A stretch of DNA of 47,856 nucleotides from the NCBI GenBank assembly GCA_003252535.1, contig QKDN01000025.1:1-47856 (forward strand), in the 5' to 3' direction. The DNA is from Campylobacterota bacterium. GTDB lineage: Bacteria; Campylobacterota; Campylobacteria; Campylobacterales; Sulfurovaceae. The notes under the pieces are model-generated. The model had not been told where the DNA came from, made no database searches, and was given only the letters and a program-made list of their open reading frames with translations. Both the position numbers and the translations under genes were made by a program. Of this stretch, positions 24,668 to 32,503 are shown in pieces (positions within the stretch are counted from its first letter, which is position 1; the number at the start of each line of letters is the position of its first letter).

Positions 24668-26183
24668 ATTTCTTCACCTTGTAACTGATCTGACGCATTG
24701 TGATGCCGAGCATCTCTGCTGCATCTTTGAGGCTCCCTTCGCAGGTCTCGATCGCCTGCGCTATCGCCTCTTTCTCTATATCGTCGAGGGTTCCCTCGTA
24801 GACACCTGCCGCCGGTGCTGCCGTCTGGACCGGGCTCTGTTGTTTGAGGGCAGGGAGGAGCAGCTGCATATCGGTGGCATCGATCCCCTCTTCGCTTCCC
24901 ATCAGGACGATCCGCTCGATAGTGTTCTCGAGTTCCCTGACGTTTCCGGGCCACGGGTAACGCATGAGGATATCCATCGCGTCGTCGTTGATCTTGACGA
25001 TCTTCTTGTGGTTCTTCATCGAACGCTCGAGGAAGAAATTGACCAGCAACTTGATATCCTCGCCCCTCTCGCGCAGCGGCGGGAGGTTGATGGGGATGAC
25101 GTTGAGACGGTAGTAGAGGTCCTCGCGGAATTTCCCCTCTTTGACCATCTGCTCGAGGTCACGGTTGGTCGCGGCGACGAGGCGGACGTTGACCTTGATG
25201 GTCTTCGACCCCCCGACCCGCTCGAACTCCCTCTCCTGGAGGACGCGCAGGAGCTTCACCTGTGCGGGGGCGGAGATATCCCCGATCTCATCGAGGAAGA
25301 GCGTCCCGCCGTCGGCCAGCTCGAAACGCCCCTTGCGCATCTCTTTGGCATCGGTGAAGGCCCCCTTCTCGTGCCCGAAGAGCTCGCTCTCAAGGAGGGT
25401 ATCGGAGATCGCGGCGCAGTTGAGCTTGACGAAAGGCTCGTCGGCTCTTTTGCTCCTTTTATGGATGGCTGCGGCGACGAGCTCCTTGCCCGTACCGGTC
25501 TCTCCCCGTACGAGGATCGTGACGTTGCTCTGGGCGATACGCTCGATCACCTGGTAGACCTGCTGCATCTTGGGGCTTTGACCTACGAAATTACCGAAAT
25601 TGTGCACCTTGGCATCCCATTCCATTTTGTAGTACTGTTTGAGCTCAAAGAGTCTCTCCTTTTGTTTTTCGACGATATTGTGAGAATTGATCGCCTGCCC
25701 GAAAAGCGAGCTGACGATGGTGAGTATCTGGATCGTCTGGTCGAAGTCGATCAGGGTCTGACGGGTGAGGTTCCCCGCCAGTACGCCGATCACTTCATCC
25801 TCTACTACCATCGGCACGGCGACGTAGGAGAGGGTATCACTGTTCTTGTTCCCGGTCTTGTTGAGGAAGAGGAGGTCGTTGTGGACGTTCTCGACCACTA
25901 TGGGTTCTTTGGTCTGCGCGGCCAGTCCTGTCGCACCTTCGCCGAGCCTGTACGAAGCGATGAGCTTCTGGTGTCGGTTGAAAGTGGGTGCAGCATAGAT
26001 CTTGAGCAGTTCACTTTCGGGCTCGAGCTTGTAGATCACGCAGTTCTCTACATGCAGTTCACGTGAGATGGTCTCGAGCGATTTTTCCAGCGCCGTTACC
26101 GCATCCCCTCTCGAATCCGAGATAAGATGGGATATCTCGGTGAGGACGAGGAGCTCTTTTTCCGATATGTTTGAATTGTTCAT
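24657..26183 (-). CDS. nifA: NifA, sigma-54-dependent nif activator
   Basis: A 508-residue enhancer-binding protein. An N-terminal GAF domain (about 25-175) is followed by the AAA+ domain (about 200-425) with Walker A G-E-T-G-T-G-K-E, a sigma-54 contact loop, Walker B G-T-L-F-L-D-E-I and R-E-D-L-Y-Y-R-L-N-V. A Fis-type helix-turn-helix closes the protein (I-T-M-R-Q-I-S-Y-K-V-K-K-Y-G-I). The contact loop reads G-A-F-T-D-A in place of the usual G-A-F-T-G-A. The linker after the AAA+ domain lacks the C-x4-C cysteines of rhizobial NifA, so direct oxygen sensing of that kind is unlikely. It should activate the sigma-54 promoters listed here. Confidence 0.92.
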   Translation of the reverse strand: MNNSNISEKELLVLTEISHLISDSRGDAVTALEKSLETISRELHVENCVIYKLEPESELLKIYAAPTFNRHQKLIASYRLGEGATGLAAQTKEPIVVENVHNDLLFLNKTGNKNSDTLSYVAVPMVVEDEVIGVLAGNLTRQTLIDFDQTIQILTIVSSLFGQAINSHNIVEKQKERLFELKQYYKMEWDAKVHNFGNFVGQSPKMQQVYQVIERIAQSNVTILVRGETGTGKELVAAAIHKRSKRADEPFVKLNCAAISDTLLESELFGHEKGAFTDAKEMRKGRFELADGGTLFLDEIGDISAPAQVKLLRVLQEREFERVGGSKTIKVNVRLVAATNRDLEQMVKEGKFREDLYYRLNVIPINLPPLRERGEDIKLLVNFFLERSMKNHKKIVKINDDAMDILMRYPWPGNVRELENTIERIVLMGSEEGIDATDMQLLLPALKQQSPVQTAAPAAGVYEGTLDDIEKEAIAQAIETCEGSLKDAAEMLGITMRQISYKVKKYGI

Positions 26184-26217
26184 TGTTTTACTTCTGTATT
26201 GAATTAGCTATAAAAGA

Positions 26218-26223
26218 ATTATA
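26218..26223 (-). promoter_or_regulatory. Possible -10 box for nifA
   Basis: TATAAT on the minus strand, about 35 nt before the nifA start. No sigma-54 site is visible here, so nifA is probably read by the main sigma factor. Confidence 0.4.
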
Positions 26224-26243
26224 TAACTAATATGAAGCGAATT

Positions 26244-26260
26244 TATGCACGAACTGCATA
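26244..26260. promoter_or_regulatory. Inverted-repeat operator candidate upstream of nifA
   Basis: TATGCA and TGCATA form a perfect inverted repeat separated by CGAAC. It lies about 20 nt upstream of the possible -10 box, overlapping the -35 position, where a regulator could block or aid RNA polymerase. The regulator is unknown. Confidence 0.45.
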
Positions 26261-26268
26261 TAATTTAA

Positions 26269-26478
26269 TCAATCGGCAAGTTTCTTGCAGCTGACCTCTT
26301 TCGGAAGGTTCTTCGGACCCGGTTCGATCCACCATGTTTCGCCGTTGCTGAGCTCTACTTCACCGCCCCATTTCTCATCGCTTTTGAACTCGATGGTCTC
26401 GATCGTCTCTTCCATATCTTTTTTTGCCACGTAAAAATAGATCACGCCATCCAGTTCTCTGAGCATTACTTTTGCCAT
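26269..26478 (-). CDS. nifT: NifT/FixU
   Basis: A 69-residue protein with the NifT pattern: V-M-L-R-E, Y-F-Y-V-A-K-K-D-M-E-E, W-G-G-E-V-E-L-S-N-G, and L-P-K-E-V-S-C-K-K-L. Its job in nitrogen fixation is unclear, although it is common in nif clusters. It lies 3 nt after the flavoprotein gene and is the last gene of that operon, before nifA. Confidence 0.9.
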   Translation of the reverse strand: MAKVMLRELDGVIYFYVAKKDMEETIETIEFKSDEKWGGEVELSNGETWWIEPGPKNLPKEVSCKKLAD

Positions 26479-26481
26479 TGT

Positions 26482-28125
26482 TTATCCTTTGAAAAATTTT
26501 CTGACCTTGTCGATCAGGCGGTTACGTTCAAAACCGAGCCTGTAAAAGTTCGGTTTCATCTCAAGTACGGAGATGGAGCAGGCCATCTCGCTGTCGGGTG
26601 ACTCATGGTCGCTTCGGTGATGCGCGCCCCTGCTCTCACGCCGCATCTGGGCGCTGAGCACCACCGCTTCTGCTACCTCGAGGGCGTTTCGCAGTTCGAG
26701 GATCGAGATGAGCTCGACATTGTTGGTGCGCTCTTTGCTGATGCAGTGGAGCGACTTCACCTCGCTGCGGAGGTAGGTGAGGTAGGAGAAGGCATCCGTG
26801 AGGCTCGCCTCGTCCCTGACGATCCCCACCTTGTCGAACATCATCTTGCCGAGGCTCGTGCGGATAGCGTTGAAGTTCTTGGAGGTATCCTGGTCGAATA
26901 TACGGTCGACCAGCTCGATATCCTTGATCACCTGGTTGTAGTCGATGGGGAGGAGTCTTCTCCCCTCGATGAACTTCCTCGCCTCGATCCCCGCCAGCTC
27001 GCCGAACACCGCCCCCTCGAGGAGCGAATTGCCGCCGAGGCGGTTGGCCCCGTGGACGCCGCACGAGGTGCACTCGCCGCAGACAAAGAGCCCTTTCATC
27101 GGTGTGGAGACCATATCGGCCTCGATCCCGCCCATCGTGTAGTGGGCGACCGGCTTGACGGGGAGGAGCTCAGTGGCGATGTCGATCCCCGCCTGGTTGT
27201 AGGCGCTCTTGTAGAGGGAGGGGAGCTTGAGCTCGAGCTGCTCCTTGGGGATGTGGCGCAGGTCGATGAAGACCTCTTTCCCCTGCATGATCTGCTCGGA
27301 GATGGCGCGGGAGACCACATCACGGGTGGCGAGCTCGTCGACAAAGCGTTCACCGTCGCTGTTGACCAGGTAGCCCCCTTCGCCGCGTGCTGCTTCGCTG
27401 ACGAGGTAGGCGGTCTTGACGAAGCCCGTGGGGTGGAACTGGACGAACTCCATATCGCTCAGTCGCAGCCCGGCACGCAGTGCGACGGCGTGCATATCGC
27501 CGCTGTAGTCGGGGGCATTGGTCGAGAACCCGCGGTATATCCCTGCATACCCACCCCCTGCGAGGACGACGGACTTGGCGAGGTAGACCACGACCGAGGA
27601 GTCGAAACGGCGCAGGACGACCACACCGCTGACCCTCCCGCCGCTGTGGGCGAGGTTCATCACGAAGGTATTGACCAGGAAGTGTACCCCTTTGGTCTTG
27701 GCGGTCTTGATGAGCGCCTGGGTGATGGCGGAGCCGGTCTTGTCGCCGACATAGCAGGTGCGTTTGTCGCTCCCGCCGCCGAAGCTCCTCTGGGCGATAT
27801 TGCCGTTCTCGTCACGGTCGAACTCCACGCCGTACTCGGTGAGCTTGTCGATGATGAGGGGGGCTCGGCGGCACATATATCCTACCGCTTTTTCGTTCCC
27901 CAGACCGTAGCTCCCTTTGAGGGTATCGTCGATATGTTTTGCGATCCCTTCGTGGTCGCTGTAGTCGAGGACGGCATTGATCCCGCCGCTCGCCATCGAA
28001 CTGTTGGACTTGAAGAGGTTCCCCTTGGTGATGAGGGCGACCCTGGCGCCGTTGCGCGTCGCCTCTATCGCTGCCATCAGTCCGCCGATACCTCCCCCCA
28101 CTACTATCACATCATAGATCATCAT
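26482..28125 (-). CDS. Fumarate-reductase/L-aspartate-oxidase-type flavoprotein
   Basis: A 547-residue FAD protein. The dinucleotide-binding G-G-G-I-G-G is at about residue 10. Active-site elements are F-H-P-T-G, A-R-G-E-G-G, T-R-D-V-V-S-R-A-I, H-Y-T-M-G-G-I and G-A-N-R-L-G-G-N-S-L, as in fumarate reductase FrdA. The covalent-FAD His of FrdA is not kept (S-N-S-S-M-A-S-G-G-I instead), as in the non-covalent NadB. No iron-sulphur or membrane subunit follows. The gene overlaps the aldo/keto reductase gene by ATGA and is followed by nifT. Substrate is unknown: fumarate, aspartate or a related acid. Confidence 0.8.
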   Translation of the reverse strand: MMIYDVIVVGGGIGGLMAAIEATRNGARVALITKGNLFKSNSSMASGGINAVLDYSDHEGIAKHIDDTLKGSYGLGNEKAVGYMCRRAPLIIDKLTEYGVEFDRDENGNIAQRSFGGGSDKRTCYVGDKTGSAITQALIKTAKTKGVHFLVNTFVMNLAHSGGRVSGVVVLRRFDSSVVVYLAKSVVLAGGGYAGIYRGFSTNAPDYSGDMHAVALRAGLRLSDMEFVQFHPTGFVKTAYLVSEAARGEGGYLVNSDGERFVDELATRDVVSRAISEQIMQGKEVFIDLRHIPKEQLELKLPSLYKSAYNQAGIDIATELLPVKPVAHYTMGGIEADMVSTPMKGLFVCGECTSCGVHGANRLGGNSLLEGAVFGELAGIEARKFIEGRRLLPIDYNQVIKDIELVDRIFDQDTSKNFNAIRTSLGKMMFDKVGIVRDEASLTDAFSYLTYLRSEVKSLHCISKERTNNVELISILELRNALEVAEAVVLSAQMRRESRGAHHRSDHESPDSEMACSISVLEMKPNFYRLGFERNRLIDKVRKFFKG

Positions 28126-29225
28126 CAGAGCCTGTAGAGGAGGTTGTAACGTTCGGGTCTGATCGCCCTGATCTGCGAAATGGCGGCGTTCTCACGGATA
28201 TGGACGGGTACCTTGGAGCCTACGAGAGAGCTGACGATCCCGGGGGTCGAACGGACGAACTGAAGAGCGAGCTGCATATCGTTCTTCAGGGTCATGCTCG
28301 CATCGAGGATCGCCCCCGTCTCAGCACTGAATGGTCTCTGGAAGAGCTTCATCTGGAGCAGCGATGCGGAGCTGATCACCCCTATACCGAGGCGGTGGGC
28401 TGCCTGGAGGATCGTGCACGGCTCCCCGGCGACACTCTGTGTCGGCTGGGTGTAGGCGGCGGTCTTGCCCATATTGAACGGCAGCTGGATATAGCGGAAC
28501 CTGTGGTTATCGCCACCTGCACGACGCGCGCACTCCACGAGGCGCTCGAGCGACAGCCGCTCCTCACCCTCGGCGGTGAAGCCGTTCCATACCGCTACGC
28601 CGTAGCTCCCCATCAGCCCCTCGTCAGCGAGCTGTTCGAATCGTGCGAAGGCTGCTTCGACCGCTGCATAGAAAGGTTCTTCTCCCAGACGCATCTTCTG
28701 CATCTCGGGGTTGTGGAGGTAGTAGATATCGAAAGAGTCGATCCCTACATGCTCCAGGCTTCTCCTGCACGACCACTCAAGGAAATCGGGGGTCATGCAG
28801 TGCTGGTCGAGCTCGATATCCTCAGCCGTGGCAAGTCCCGCTTCGATGATATGCTCGTCGATCCAGTGGTAGGGGTTGGCAGGGAAGGGGAAGTCGAGCT
28901 GGATGAATCCACCCTTGGAGCAGATGATCAGCTCTTCGCGGCTCACTTCGTCGCCCAGTTCCCTCAGGGCCGTGCCGATATCCCTCTCACTCTCGCCGTA
29001 GCGGTAGTTGGAGGCGGTGTCTATGAGGTTGATACCGTTCCGGATCGCCTCCTTGACCCCCTCGATGTAGTGGAAGAGATAGTTCTCTTCCTTGTAGGGC
29101 TCCTTGACGAAAGTGCCCAGGCCGAGCTTGGAGAAGACGAGGTCGTTGTGCCTGATATAGAAGTCCTTGTACGCAGAGAACTTCCTGGCAAAGCCAAGAG
29201 TCCCCTCGGCCGTAGCGCGGCTCAT
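28125..29225 (-). CDS. Aldo/keto reductase
   Basis: A 366-residue TIM-barrel oxidoreductase. The catalytic pattern is visible: D-T-A-S-N-Y-R-Y-G-E-S-E (Asp and Tyr), I-C-S-K-G-G (Lys) and Y-Y-L-H-N-P (His), with E-N-A-A near the end for NADP binding. Its substrate is unknown. The ATG overlaps the stop of the 34-residue peptide by ATGA and its own stop overlaps the flavoprotein start, so the operon is tightly coupled, behind the sigma-54 site at 29391-29406. Confidence 0.85.
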   Translation of the reverse strand: MSRATAEGTLGFARKFSAYKDFYIRHNDLVFSKLGLGTFVKEPYKEENYLFHYIEGVKEAIRNGINLIDTASNYRYGESERDIGTALRELGDEVSREELIICSKGGFIQLDFPFPANPYHWIDEHIIEAGLATAEDIELDQHCMTPDFLEWSCRRSLEHVGIDSFDIYYLHNPEMQKMRLGEEPFYAAVEAAFARFEQLADEGLMGSYGVAVWNGFTAEGEERLSLERLVECARRAGGDNHRFRYIQLPFNMGKTAAYTQPTQSVAGEPCTILQAAHRLGIGVISSASLLQMKLFQRPFSAETGAILDASMTLKNDMQLALQFVRSTPGIVSSLVGSKVPVHIRENAAISQIRAIRPERYNLLYRL

Positions 29226-29326
29226 CTACCGAGCTCCGTTTTTCTTTTGTGGGTCTTGTCGGCGAAGAGTACCAGGGCATAGAGATAGGAAATTGTCAAA
29301 AGGATCATTACTACACTATAGAACAT
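29222..29326 (-). CDS. 34-residue single-span membrane peptide
   Basis: Not a long open frame, but it has AAGGAG 6 nt before its ATG and its TGA overlaps the next ATG (ATGA). The product starts M-F-Y-S-V-V-M-I-L-L-T and has one membrane helix of about 20 residues, then a basic tail with K-T-H-K-R-K. Its size and form recall small subunits or assembly factors of membrane enzymes (CcoS, CydX, KdpF type), but no homologue can be named. It is the first gene behind a sigma-54 promoter. Confidence 0.6.
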   Translation of the reverse strand: MFYSVVMILLTISYLYALVLFADKTHKRKTELGR

Positions 29327-29390
29327 TCTGCACTCCTTGTATAGATCGATATTATCCTGAGGATAACATGATATGAATTGATATGATTGA

Positions 29391-29406
29391 TGCAAGAAGC
29401 GTTCCC
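29391..29406 (-). promoter_or_regulatory. Sigma-54 promoter for the 34-residue peptide / aldo-keto reductase / flavoprotein / nifT operon
   Basis: Minus strand GGGAACGCTTCTTGCA, closest of all to the general consensus (GGCACG-N4-TTGC). It lies between the rpoN stop and the small gene. Transcription would start near 29379. Confidence 0.8.
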
Positions 29407-29408
29407 TG

Positions 29409-30662
29409 CTAGGAGGCTTCCATCGATTCCTGCATCATATAGAGCTTTTTGCGTTCTTTGGAGGATGGGATATCGAGCATTTTGCGGTACTTGGTGATCG
29501 TACGGCGCACCATGTCGATCTTGTAGCGGGCCATGACGCCCTCGACGAGCTCCTGGTCTGTGAGCGGCGAATCGGGGGATTCGTTCTCGACGCACTGGGA
29601 GATGAAGTTCTTGATCTCCGAAGAGGAGAGGTTCTTGGTGATGGCGTTGGTGAAGAACGACTTGAGTGAGAAGACCCCGCGTTCGCACTGGAGGTATTTG
29701 TTGGATACCGCCCTGCTGATGGTCGACTCCTCGAACCCAAGCTCCTCCGCTACCTCTACCATCGTCAGAGGCCGCAGCTCGCCACCGATGAAGAAAGGCA
29801 TCTGCTTCTCGACGATGATCAGGGCGAGCTTGTAGAGCGTTGCCTTGCGCAGGTCCATGAGGCTGACGAGGTCTCTGGCTTCTTTGAGCTTCTCTTTGAG
29901 CTCCTGGTTCTTCTGAGCGAACGGATCGCGCACCACGACATCTGGATAGTAGGAGTGGTTGATCCTTACGCTGATCTCGTCACCCACATCGACGAAGAAA
30001 TCGGGGACGATGTAGGGGGTCTCCTTCTGGTACTCGATCGCCGGGCAGCGGTTGAGCGACTTGATCACCGCGCTTGCCTCGGCGAAGAGGTGGTGTCTAT
30101 GGTACTTGTCGATATGGTCGATATCTTTGATGAGGGTCTCGAGGAAGCGGTAGAGCTCGTCCCTGATCTCCATCTGCGATATCTGGAAGCACATCGCCTC
30201 CCTGATATCCTTCGCCCCCACGCCGGCAGGCTCGAGGTAGGAGAAGCGGCTGCGGATACTCTCGACGAAGTCGTCGGTGGTGTTGCAGCGGACCGCTATC
30301 TGCGAGATGTCGCCGTCGAAGAACCCGTCCTCGTCGATATCGCAGATGATCTCCCTGGCGACCTTCTGGGAGTTGGGCGTTGGGAAAAGCGGCGCGTCGA
30401 TCTGGTCAAGGAGCTTTTCATAGAGCGATTCCGTGCTGTCGCCTACATTTTCGATGAAGTCCCTCTTATTGTCCTCTCCTCCATAGCTGGACGGGAGACT
30501 CGTCTCAAATGATGACTTGCAGCCTAGAAACGGGTTCTCATAGCTGTGCTCTTTGAAGATATGTTCCAGCTCCTGCAATGGCGCCTGGAGCAGCGGCAGC
30601 CACATTTTCAGTGACAGTTGCAAAGTTTGTTTTTGTTTGAGGTGTAAAGATAAATTATTCAT
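29409..30662 (-). CDS. rpoN: RNA polymerase sigma-54 factor RpoN
   Basis: A 417-residue sigma-54. The N-terminal Gln/Leu-rich activator-interaction region (L-S-L-H-L-K-Q-K-Q-T-L-Q-L-S-L), core-binding region and the RpoN box (V-R-R-T-I-T-K-Y-R) at the C terminus are visible. Start at 30662 gives the usual family N terminus; an in-frame ATG at 30701 adds 13 residues without a better ribosome binding site. rpoN within the nif region could be a nif-dedicated copy or the only copy. It reads the GGAAYR-N4-WTGC promoters listed here, with NifA. Confidence 0.93.
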   Translation of the reverse strand: MNNLSLHLKQKQTLQLSLKMWLPLLQAPLQELEHIFKEHSYENPFLGCKSSFETSLPSSYGGEDNKRDFIENVGDSTESLYEKLLDQIDAPLFPTPNSQKVAREIICDIDEDGFFDGDISQIAVRCNTTDDFVESIRSRFSYLEPAGVGAKDIREAMCFQISQMEIRDELYRFLETLIKDIDHIDKYHRHHLFAEASAVIKSLNRCPAIEYQKETPYIVPDFFVDVGDEISVRINHSYYPDVVVRDPFAQKNQELKEKLKEARDLVSLMDLRKATLYKLALIIVEKQMPFFIGGELRPLTMVEVAEELGFEESTISRAVSNKYLQCERGVFSLKSFFTNAITKNLSSSEIKNFISQCVENESPDSPLTDQELVEGVMARYKIDMVRRTITKYRKMLDIPSSKERKKLYMMQESMEAS

Positions 30663-30784
30663 AAGTCTATTGTACTCTGAGTCTGTGCAAGTATGGTTCA
30701 TTGGGCTGTATAATAAATAGGCAAAAGAGAATTTGTCTTGGATATTTGATATTTTTTGGGTAGGGGGTGACCATACGATATGTC

Positions 30785-30903
30785 AGGTCCCTTGGAGCCG
30801 GAGACTTTAGTCCCGAAAAAGCAAATACCAAATAAAAGAGTGTTTTTCTGTAGATTGGGCTTTTGTTTGGCGGGGCTGAAGCCGCCGACTCCGGGAATAG
30901 TCT
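30785..30903. repeat. Imperfect inverted-repeat element (second type)
   Basis: A stretch near 30785-30815 (TCCC..GGAGCCGGAGACTTTAG) recurs in reverse near 30870-30900 (CTGAAGCCGCCGACTCCGGGA), and each can fold on itself (for example GGCGG/CCGCC). Related to the hairpin at 40844 by the G-G-C-T-T-T-A-G loop. Confidence 0.5.
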
Positions 30904-30918
30904 ACTATCGTGCGGCTA

Positions 30919-31911
30919 TTACTCCACATCGCAGAATTCAAGCGACGGGATATCGGGGCGTTTGAGATCGTGGTTGTTGTCGATATAGAGGTTCCTGAGG
31001 GCAGTGAGGTTCTCGAGCGACCCGGGGAGGGTCGTGAGGTCGTTGTCCTCCACATCGAGCTCGATGAGGTGGGAGAGGTCGCCGAGGCACTCGGGGAGGG
31101 ACTTGAGCTCGTTCGACGAGGCGCTGAGATATTCGAGGTTGGCGAGTTGACAGATACTCTCGGGCAGGGATGTCAGGAGGTTGTTGTCAAGGCTGAGTAT
31201 CTTGAGGTCTTCGAGACAGGAGATATCGAAGTCGAGCCTGGTCAGGCTGTTGTCGCTGAGGTTGAGACGGATCAGCATATCGTGCGACTCGAGGGCGGGG
31301 AGGTCGGTGATGGCATTCCCCTCCAGCAGCAGGGTCTCGAGCTCCACTATCTGCGAGATCGACGGGGGGAGGGTCGTGAGCTCGTTGAACGAGAGGTCGA
31401 GGTAGTAGAGGGCGTGCATCGGCTCGAAGACATCGGGGAGCTCCCTGAGGTAATTGGTGTCAAGCGAGAGGTAGAGGAGCTTGCGCAGCCTGGCAAGCGA
31501 CGGCGAGAGCATCTCGAGCGAGTTGGCGGCTATTGTCAGCCTGGTGAGATTGACAAGGTTGTAAAACGACTCGGGGAGAGTGCGGAGCTTGTTGCCGTTG
31601 AGGTTGAGGATCACCAGCGATGTGAGCGACCCTATGGAGTCGGGGAGTGACTCGAGGAGGTTGTTCTCGCACTGGATGTTCCGCAGCCTGGTGAGTCTCC
31701 CTATCGACTCGGGGAGCTTTCGCAGCCTGTTGCCCGAGAGCTTGAGGACGGTGAGGTTCTCAAGCGCCCCTATACAGTCGGGGAGCTCACGGAGCTTCAG
31801 TTTGGTCAGGTCGAGGACGGATAGGTTTTTTAATGTATCGATATCGGTCGGGACTTTCGAGGCGAGGTTGCTGTGCTTGACCCACCTTGCGAACTCTTCT
31901 ATAGCTCTCAT
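30919..31911 (-). CDS. Leucine-rich repeat protein
   Basis: A 330-residue protein of about 13 leucine-rich repeats with a 23-residue period and consensus L-x-x-L-P-x-x-I-x-x-L-x-x-L-x-x-L-x-L-x-x-N, after a short N-terminal helix. No signal peptide, so cytoplasmic. LRR proteins bind other proteins; its partner may be a nif product. AGGAG lies 5 nt before the ATG at 31911; ATG 31914 and GTG 31915-31917 are also possible. It overlaps the BFD-like gene, and it ends the DUF683-BFD operon. Confidence 0.75.
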   Translation of the reverse strand: MRAIEEFARWVKHSNLASKVPTDIDTLKNLSVLDLTKLKLRELPDCIGALENLTVLKLSGNRLRKLPESIGRLTRLRNIQCENNLLESLPDSIGSLTSLVILNLNGNKLRTLPESFYNLVNLTRLTIAANSLEMLSPSLARLRKLLYLSLDTNYLRELPDVFEPMHALYYLDLSFNELTTLPPSISQIVELETLLLEGNAITDLPALESHDMLIRLNLSDNSLTRLDFDISCLEDLKILSLDNNLLTSLPESICQLANLEYLSASSNELKSLPECLGDLSHLIELDVEDNDLTTLPGSLENLTALRNLYIDNNHDLKRPDIPSLEFCDVE

Positions 31912-31913
31912 CA

Positions 31914-32153
31914 TCACTCCTGTCTCTCATTCATTTGATCTATCAAAAAATCTATCTCTTCATAATCTATCTCACCGAACTCTATCATGTTGAAGAGCGC
32001 CATGAGTGGGCGGCGGCAGCAGGTTTTGGAGCAGCCGGTGACGAGTTTCTTCGCCTTCTTGTAGGGGAGGTCGGTGGCCTGGAATATCTCCACCGCCTGG
32101 CTCACGCTCTTGGAACCGCATTCGCAAATGGTCCGCTGCTGCATCGCATCCAT
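31914..32153 (-). CDS. BFD-like [2Fe-2S] small protein
   Basis: A 79-residue protein. C-E-C (Cys10, Cys12) and a C-S-K-T-C-C group (Cys41, 45, 46) separated by about 29 residues match the arrangement of BFD-like [2Fe-2S] domains (C-x-C...C-x2-4-C), as in bacterioferritin-associated ferredoxin and the centre of NifU. It may bind a cluster for transfer or electron flow. It starts 12 nt after the DUF683 gene and overlaps the LRR gene. Confidence 0.65.
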   Translation of the reverse strand: MDAMQQRTICECGSKSVSQAVEIFQATDLPYKKAKKLVTGCSKTCCRRPLMALFNMIEFGEIDYEEIDFLIDQMNERQE

Positions 32154-32165
32154 GGTCTCTGATCC

Positions 32166-32372
32166 TTAGTTCAAAAAATCGTACTTCTCTTTGAAGGCTT
32201 CGACATCTTTCATCGCTTCGCCAATCTCTTCTGCGAGTCCGGGGAGCTTGACATAGTCGGTCCAGATGCTGTCCTCGACGATATCGTGGATCGCCCCTGC
32301 GATCTCCGTGACCTTTCTCTTGTATCCCGCGTATTCTTTTTTGATCTCTTTTTGTTCTTCTGTCAGTGCCAT
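32166..32372 (-). CDS. DUF683 / CCE_0567-family nif-associated protein
   Basis: A 68-residue helical hairpin. The family shows E-x-x-K-x-x-T-E-I-A-x-A-I-H-D-I-V-E-D and L-P-G-L-A-E-E. Cyanobacterial members (CCE_0567) occur in nif clusters next to a DUF269 gene; here the DUF269 gene is at 16306 in another operon. The H-D-I-V-E-D segment could bind a metal. AAGGAG precedes the ATG at 32372. Confidence 0.8.
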   Translation of the reverse strand: MALTEEQKEIKKEYAGYKRKVTEIAGAIHDIVEDSIWTDYVKLPGLAEEIGEAMKDVEAFKEKYDFLN

Positions 32373-32428
32373 TGTTTTCTCCTTTTTTATTGATTGAAGC
32401 GCTTTATGGGCTCTGCCCACAAAGCGGC

Positions 32429-32448
32429 AGGGACACTCGTGTCCCTAC
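32429..32448. repeat. Single hairpin of the GTAGG type
   Basis: AGGGACAC-TC-GTGTCCCTAC is a perfect hairpin with a CTAC end, reading as one half of the paired-hairpin elements, in reverse orientation. Confidence 0.55.
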
Positions 32449-32463
32449 GACCCCCTGAAGCTA

Positions 32464-32484
32464 CCCGTATCTTTCGGATACGGG
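32464..32484. repeat. Perfect hairpin CCCGTATC/GATACGGG
   Basis: Stem CCCGTATC, loop TTTCG, stem GATACGGG. Lies between the GNAT gene and the DUF683 gene; might end transcripts from nifV or be a REP-like unit. No T-run on the minus strand side. Confidence 0.5.
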
Positions 32485-32503
32485 AGAGGGACTTTTGTGA
32501 TTC

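Noticed and set aside
26605-28137. Long plus-strand frames opposite the flavoprotein, and likewise at 24840-26066 and 28200-29282
   Set aside because: They follow from the high-GC codon pattern of the real minus-strand genes; products look unlike proteins and lack ribosome binding sites.
30684-30699. ATGAACCATACTTGCA upstream of rpoN, similar to the sigma-54 sites
   Set aside because: The -24 GG is changed to TG, which normally abolishes recognition; it might be a decayed site.
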